This document shows, in pieces, positions 6,946-8,976 of a stretch of 8,976 bases of DNA (its first letter is position 1; each line of letters begins with the position of its first letter). Made by a program: the position numbers and the translations under genes. The DNA comes from CAYUNA01 sp047629355 (GTDB lineage Bacteria > Bacteroidota > Bacteroidia > Chitinophagales > Saprospiraceae), in assembly GCA_047629355.1 (NCBI GenBank), contig JBLHWU010000239.1:1-8976 (forward strand), given 5' to 3'. The notes below the pieces were generated by a model that saw only the letters and a program-made list of their open reading frames with translations, made no database searches and was not told the origin of the DNA.

Positions 6946-7269
6946 ATTGGTGTAAAGAGCATCGCCAGACCCATATAATTTCACGTAATTCTCAACTTAC
7001 GGAAAGTTATTGGCAATCACGGGTCCGGCACAGGCAGCCTCCGCGGCGAATTGCATGAACGGCACCCCATTTTCCATTCTATCCGTGCGCACTCGTACGA
7101 TGCGGTCGCCATTTTCATGGAAATTGTCCTAACTTCTCTCAAACGCCACATATTGCCAAATGAACAAAACGGCGGTCATTCCGACAATCAAACCAATCAA
7201 ATTGATGCCAGAAATGTATTTGTCCTTTACCAGATGTCTCCACGCGATCTTTAGATTATTTTTCAGCAT

Positions 7270-7541
7270 AGTTTTTTTTTGAAATTTGGATATTTAGAGG
7301 GGAATATGTTGATACCGTATAAAGTGAATTTGTTACAGCTCTTAAAAATAGGAACAAACTTAGTTTATGTGATATTAATGTTTTAAGCTCTAAATTTAAA
7401 CTATTTCTAAAAGAGCTAAACCAATGGGTGTGCCAATTATTAAAGCACTGGTAATTAGGGTTTTAAAATAATAAACGGAAAGAAGAACGTTCAGATATGA
7501 ACAAAGACTGTCCGATTACGAACGAAAAAATAGGTTGGAAA
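7270..7541. other. Intergenic region upstream of permease pseudogene, no gene seen
   Basis: A 272-bp A/T-rich region between the permease pseudogene start and the 3' end of the small secreted protein gene, both on the minus strand. A homopolymer run of ten T occurs at 7271-7280, and a 7-bp inverted repeat (AGCTCTT near 7338, AAGAGCT near 7411) is spaced too widely to be meaningful. The former permease promoter should lie here, but no clear consensus is visible. Confidence 0.5.
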
Positions 7542-7982
7542 TTAAGCGCGCGATTTGATTTTCTTCAAAAAAACTTTACCCGGTGTACAGCTACTAAAAG
7601 TGGTATTTCCTGACCAATTGCCTTCCAAACGGTAAGCTTCTCCTTTTTTTAAAAGGCTTAATTCCCCTTTTTTTATACACCATTCCATACCGTCATCGGC
7701 TTTAGAATTGACGATTTTAATTTCTTCAAAAACAAATTTTTGACCATCCCAAGTGCCTTTGATTTCCATTTCGGCATAGATTTCATCAATGTAGGCATAG
7801 GAACGTCCCCAGATGCGATTGCCATCTTGCTTGAGGTACATTTCAAAATCGTATTTGGAACTGTAAGTATCTATAGCGTCTTGAGTATTGTAGCCGCGCC
7901 ACAAGCCCGTAATGTCTTTTTGCGCAGAGAGCGAAAAAGAAAGACAGAGAAGGAGCAATAATATTTGTGATTTGCGGAACAA
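7542..7982 (-). CDS. Small secreted protein of unknown function
   Basis: An exported protein of about 146 residues that I do not recognise. Residues 2-20 make a Sec signal peptide (FRKSQ, then a Leu-rich core, then SLSA with likely cleavage before Gln21). The mature part starts ITGLWRGYNTQ and alternates strands and Gly turns: YDFEMYLKQDGNRIWGRSYAYI, AEMEIKGTWDGQKFVFEEIKI, KKGELSLLKKGEAYRLEGNWSG and CTPGKVFLKK. This suggests a small all-beta barrel, with two mature cysteines (C102, C132) that could form a disulfide. The start is unusual. Between the in-frame stop at 8001-8003 and the signal peptide there is no ATG, so translation begins at TTG (7982) or perhaps ATT (8000), or the original ATG has been lost. 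It is divergent from the phosphatase gene across 112 bp. The coding frame otherwise shows no damage. Confidence 0.72.
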   Translation of the reverse strand: MFRKSQILLLLLCLSFSLSAQKDITGLWRGYNTQDAIDTYSSKYDFEMYLKQDGNRIWGRSYAYIDEIYAEMEIKGTWDGQKFVFEEIKIVNSKADDGMEWCIKKGELSLLKKGEAYRLEGNWSGNTTFSSCTPGKVFLKKIKSRA

Positions 7983-8067
7983 ATTAGCGGGAGTTTTAAT
8001 TTAATAAGTAAATGTTACATTTCACAAAGGACGTAATAAATTAGGAAAATAAAGATGTTTTTTATAC

Positions 8068-8075
8068 TACTTTAG
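8068..8075 (+). promoter_or_regulatory. Possible -7 element for phosphatase gene
   Basis: TACTTTAG matches the Bacteroidota -7 consensus TAnnTTTG at five of six defined positions and lies 19 bp before the phosphatase ATG. No clear -33 TTTG is found at the right spacing, so this is only a weak candidate. Confidence 0.25.
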
Positions 8076-8094
8076 CCCTACTTTAACAAAACAT

Positions 8095-8775
8095 ATGAAA
8101 AAATACGCAATTACCGATATTCATGGCTGCAATGTGACTTTTCAGGCTTTGCTCGAACATCTTGACTTACAACCCGATGATGAACTTTATTTTTTAGGGG
8201 ATTATATTGATAGAGGTCCTAATTCTAAAGGTGTGATTGATACCATTTTGGACTTAAAATCAAAAGGTTATAAGGTCGAATGTCTGATGGGCAACCATGA
8301 AGACGCGATGTTGCAGTCTCGTTGGGATTACTCCATGCGCCAAAATTGGTTGAGGTGGGGCGGAAAGGAAACGCTGCAAAGTTTTGATGGAGAGATTGAT
8401 AATATCCCTGATAAATACTGGGATTTTTTAAAAAAATTGAAGCCTTATTTAGAAGTAGATGATTACTTTTTGGTACATGCAGGCTTGAATTTTAAAACGG
8501 AGCGTCCTTTAGAAAACGAATATTCGATGATGTGGATTCGGAATTGGTACGGTGATATTGATTATAAATGGTTGGGCAACCGTAAAATTATTCATGGACA
8601 TACGCCGATTCGAAAACAAGATATTGAAGCAATGGCAAAAGCGGTCAATTCCAGTCATTTTTTGGATATTGATGCTGGGTGTTATCGCTATGATTTGTTG
8701 TGCGCGTTTGAAATGACGGAGCAAAAGCTGATTTTTCAAAAACGGGTGGATGTAGTGGAATATAGAGGTGGTTGA
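8095..8775 (+). CDS. PPP-family serine/threonine phosphatase (metallophosphoesterase)
   Basis: A soluble cytoplasmic phosphatase of 226 residues in the bacterial PPP group, related to lambda phosphatase, PrpA/PrpB and the ApaH-like enzymes. The two-metal active site is complete: DIHG (8-11), GDYIDRG (35-41), GNHE (66-69), HAG (128-130) and HGHT (167-170), with the DIDAGC block at 191-196 that is typical near the C-terminus. GDxxDRG together with GNHE identifies the PPP class rather than the wider metallophosphoesterase superfamily. Likely substrates are phosphoserine/phosphothreonine proteins or dinucleoside polyphosphates; the sequence does not decide between them. The length is that of a single catalytic domain without extra parts. 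The ATG start gives MKKYAITDIHG, the usual beginning, with no Shine-Dalgarno. It is followed directly by a terminator hairpin that overlaps its stop codon, so it is probably transcribed alone. It is unrelated in type to the membrane phosphoesterase at 2445-3677. Confidence 0.93.
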   Translation: MKKYAITDIHGCNVTFQALLEHLDLQPDDELYFLGDYIDRGPNSKGVIDTILDLKSKGYKVECLMGNHEDAMLQSRWDYSMRQNWLRWGGKETLQSFDGEIDNIPDKYWDFLKKLKPYLEVDDYFLVHAGLNFKTERPLENEYSMMWIRNWYGDIDYKWLGNRKIIHGHTPIRKQDIEAMAKAVNSSHFLDIDAGCYRYDLLCAFEMTEQKLIFQKRVDVVEYRGG

Positions 8776-8819
8776 TTAAGAACCCCCAACCCCTAAAGGG
8801 GAGGGATTTTTTCTTAATC
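8774..8819 (+). terminator. Intrinsic terminator or palindromic repeat after phosphatase gene
   Basis: A core hairpin CCCC-TAAA-GGGG (8790-8801) extends by CCC/GGG pairing across a small internal loop. It is enclosed by perfect outer arms GATTAAGAA (8774-8782) and TTCTTAATC (8811-8819). Six T (8807-8812) follow the G-rich arm, as in an intrinsic terminator. The outer arm includes two bases of the TGA stop codon. The CCCCTAAAGGGG core resembles palindromes found dispersed in some bacterial genomes, so this copy may be one member of a repeat family. Confidence 0.7.
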
Positions 8820-8976
8820 AAAATATTTAGAAAAAATGTAATACCAATTTAAGTAAGTACGTGACATTATTTATTGGGGTAAAATTTGAAAGCAAGATTT
8901 TTTCGATAGTTTTCTTTTAAAAATCGTTGCATGGTCTACATCACGGAACTATTTTTAAGAGGAAAATAGCGGAATA
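8820..8976. other. Right-edge intergenic DNA, no gene seen
   Basis: The last 157 bp are A/T-rich without a supported coding frame. An imperfect inverted repeat is present (8909-8924 against 8951-8966, about 13 of 16 pairing); its role is unknown. A gene beginning beyond the window may have its promoter here. Confidence 0.4.

Larger units (their letters stand above)
4588..7269 (-). pseudogene. FtsX/MacB-like ABC transporter permease, multiply disrupted
   Basis: Remnant of a two-module FtsX-like permease (MacB-type periplasmic domain plus FtsX domain, twice), the membrane part of ABC systems moving lipophilic compounds or acting mechanically on the envelope. Start: ATG at 7269, reading MLKNNLKIAWRHLVKDK with the first membrane helix at about residues 20-42. 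Family blocks remain: RAKEVGIRKVAG and AERKRKEIGIRKVLGAS (FtsX signatures), GLYPAFLLSSFKP, and the native tail NVKAALANPVKSLRNE ending in TAG at 4588-4590. Lesions in order: TAG at 7129-7131 (codon 47, in ERS*DNFHENGD); TAA at 6997-6999 (codon 91); a 90-bp insert at 6856-6945; TGA at 6706-6708; a +1 frameshift near 6478-6486; and a 162-bp insert at 4647-4808. Removing both inserts with one duplication copy each leaves 2419 bp, i.e. 806 codons plus the one frameshift base, the usual length for this family. The largest intact piece (4743-6452) retains the second half of the protein and ends in a tail encoded by the insert. I infer it is non-functional. Confidence 0.93.

Noticed and set aside
7051..7254. 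67-codon plus-strand open frame
   Set aside because: Antisense to the permease N-terminal segment, which reads clearly as MLKNNLKIAWRH... on the minus strand.
7396..7515. Short minus-strand frame with a membrane-like segment (KTLITSALIIGTPIGLALLEIV)
   Set aside because: It vaguely resembles an FtsX helix and could be a scrap of an upstream tandem permease, but it is only about 40 codons, has no start codon or flanking family motifs, and the match is too generic.

Overview
The window looks like a chromosomal stretch from an environmental member of the Bacteroidota. The evidence is low G+C, start codons without Shine-Dalgarno sequences (typically preceded by A/T-rich DNA), several outer-envelope lipoproteins or secreted proteins, an LVIVD-repeat lipoprotein, and a two-module FtsX/MacB-like permease of the type common in that phylum. 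I cannot name a genus from this sequence.

Layout from left to right. (1) 1-546: the 3' part of an IS630-family transposase, cut by the window edge. (2) 719-2044, minus: LVIVD-repeat beta-propeller lipoprotein. (3) 2045-2444: divergent intergenic region with two strong hairpins. (4) 2445-3677, plus: membrane-anchored calcineurin-like metallophosphoesterase. (5) 3889-4272, plus: small lipocalin-like lipoprotein. (6) 4588-7269, minus: one long FtsX-like ABC transporter permease pseudogene. (7) 7542-7982, minus: small secreted protein. (8) 8095-8775, plus: soluble PPP-type serine/threonine phosphatase, followed by a terminator hairpin.

The most informative part is the permease pseudogene. It reads as several fragments, but the pieces assemble into one gene of about 805 codons once two small mobile elements are removed. 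Element A (4647-4808, 162 bp) has perfect 23-bp terminal inverted repeats and a perfect 8-bp target duplication, ATGAAAAC. Removing it with one duplication copy restores the native C-terminus, ending NPVKSLRNE. Element B (6856-6945, 90 bp) has 13/14-bp inverted ends and a 3-bp duplication, ATT. Removing it restores a continuous reading frame. The gene also carries three in-frame nonsense codons and one +1 frameshift. These two non-autonomous, MITE-like elements and the dead gene they sit in are the main discovery here.

The intact genes do not form an obvious pathway or operon. Most are single transcription units separated by 110-400 bp. Apart from the transposase and one cytoplasmic phosphatase, they encode cell-envelope proteins. 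I see no defence system, CRISPR array, tRNA or rRNA.
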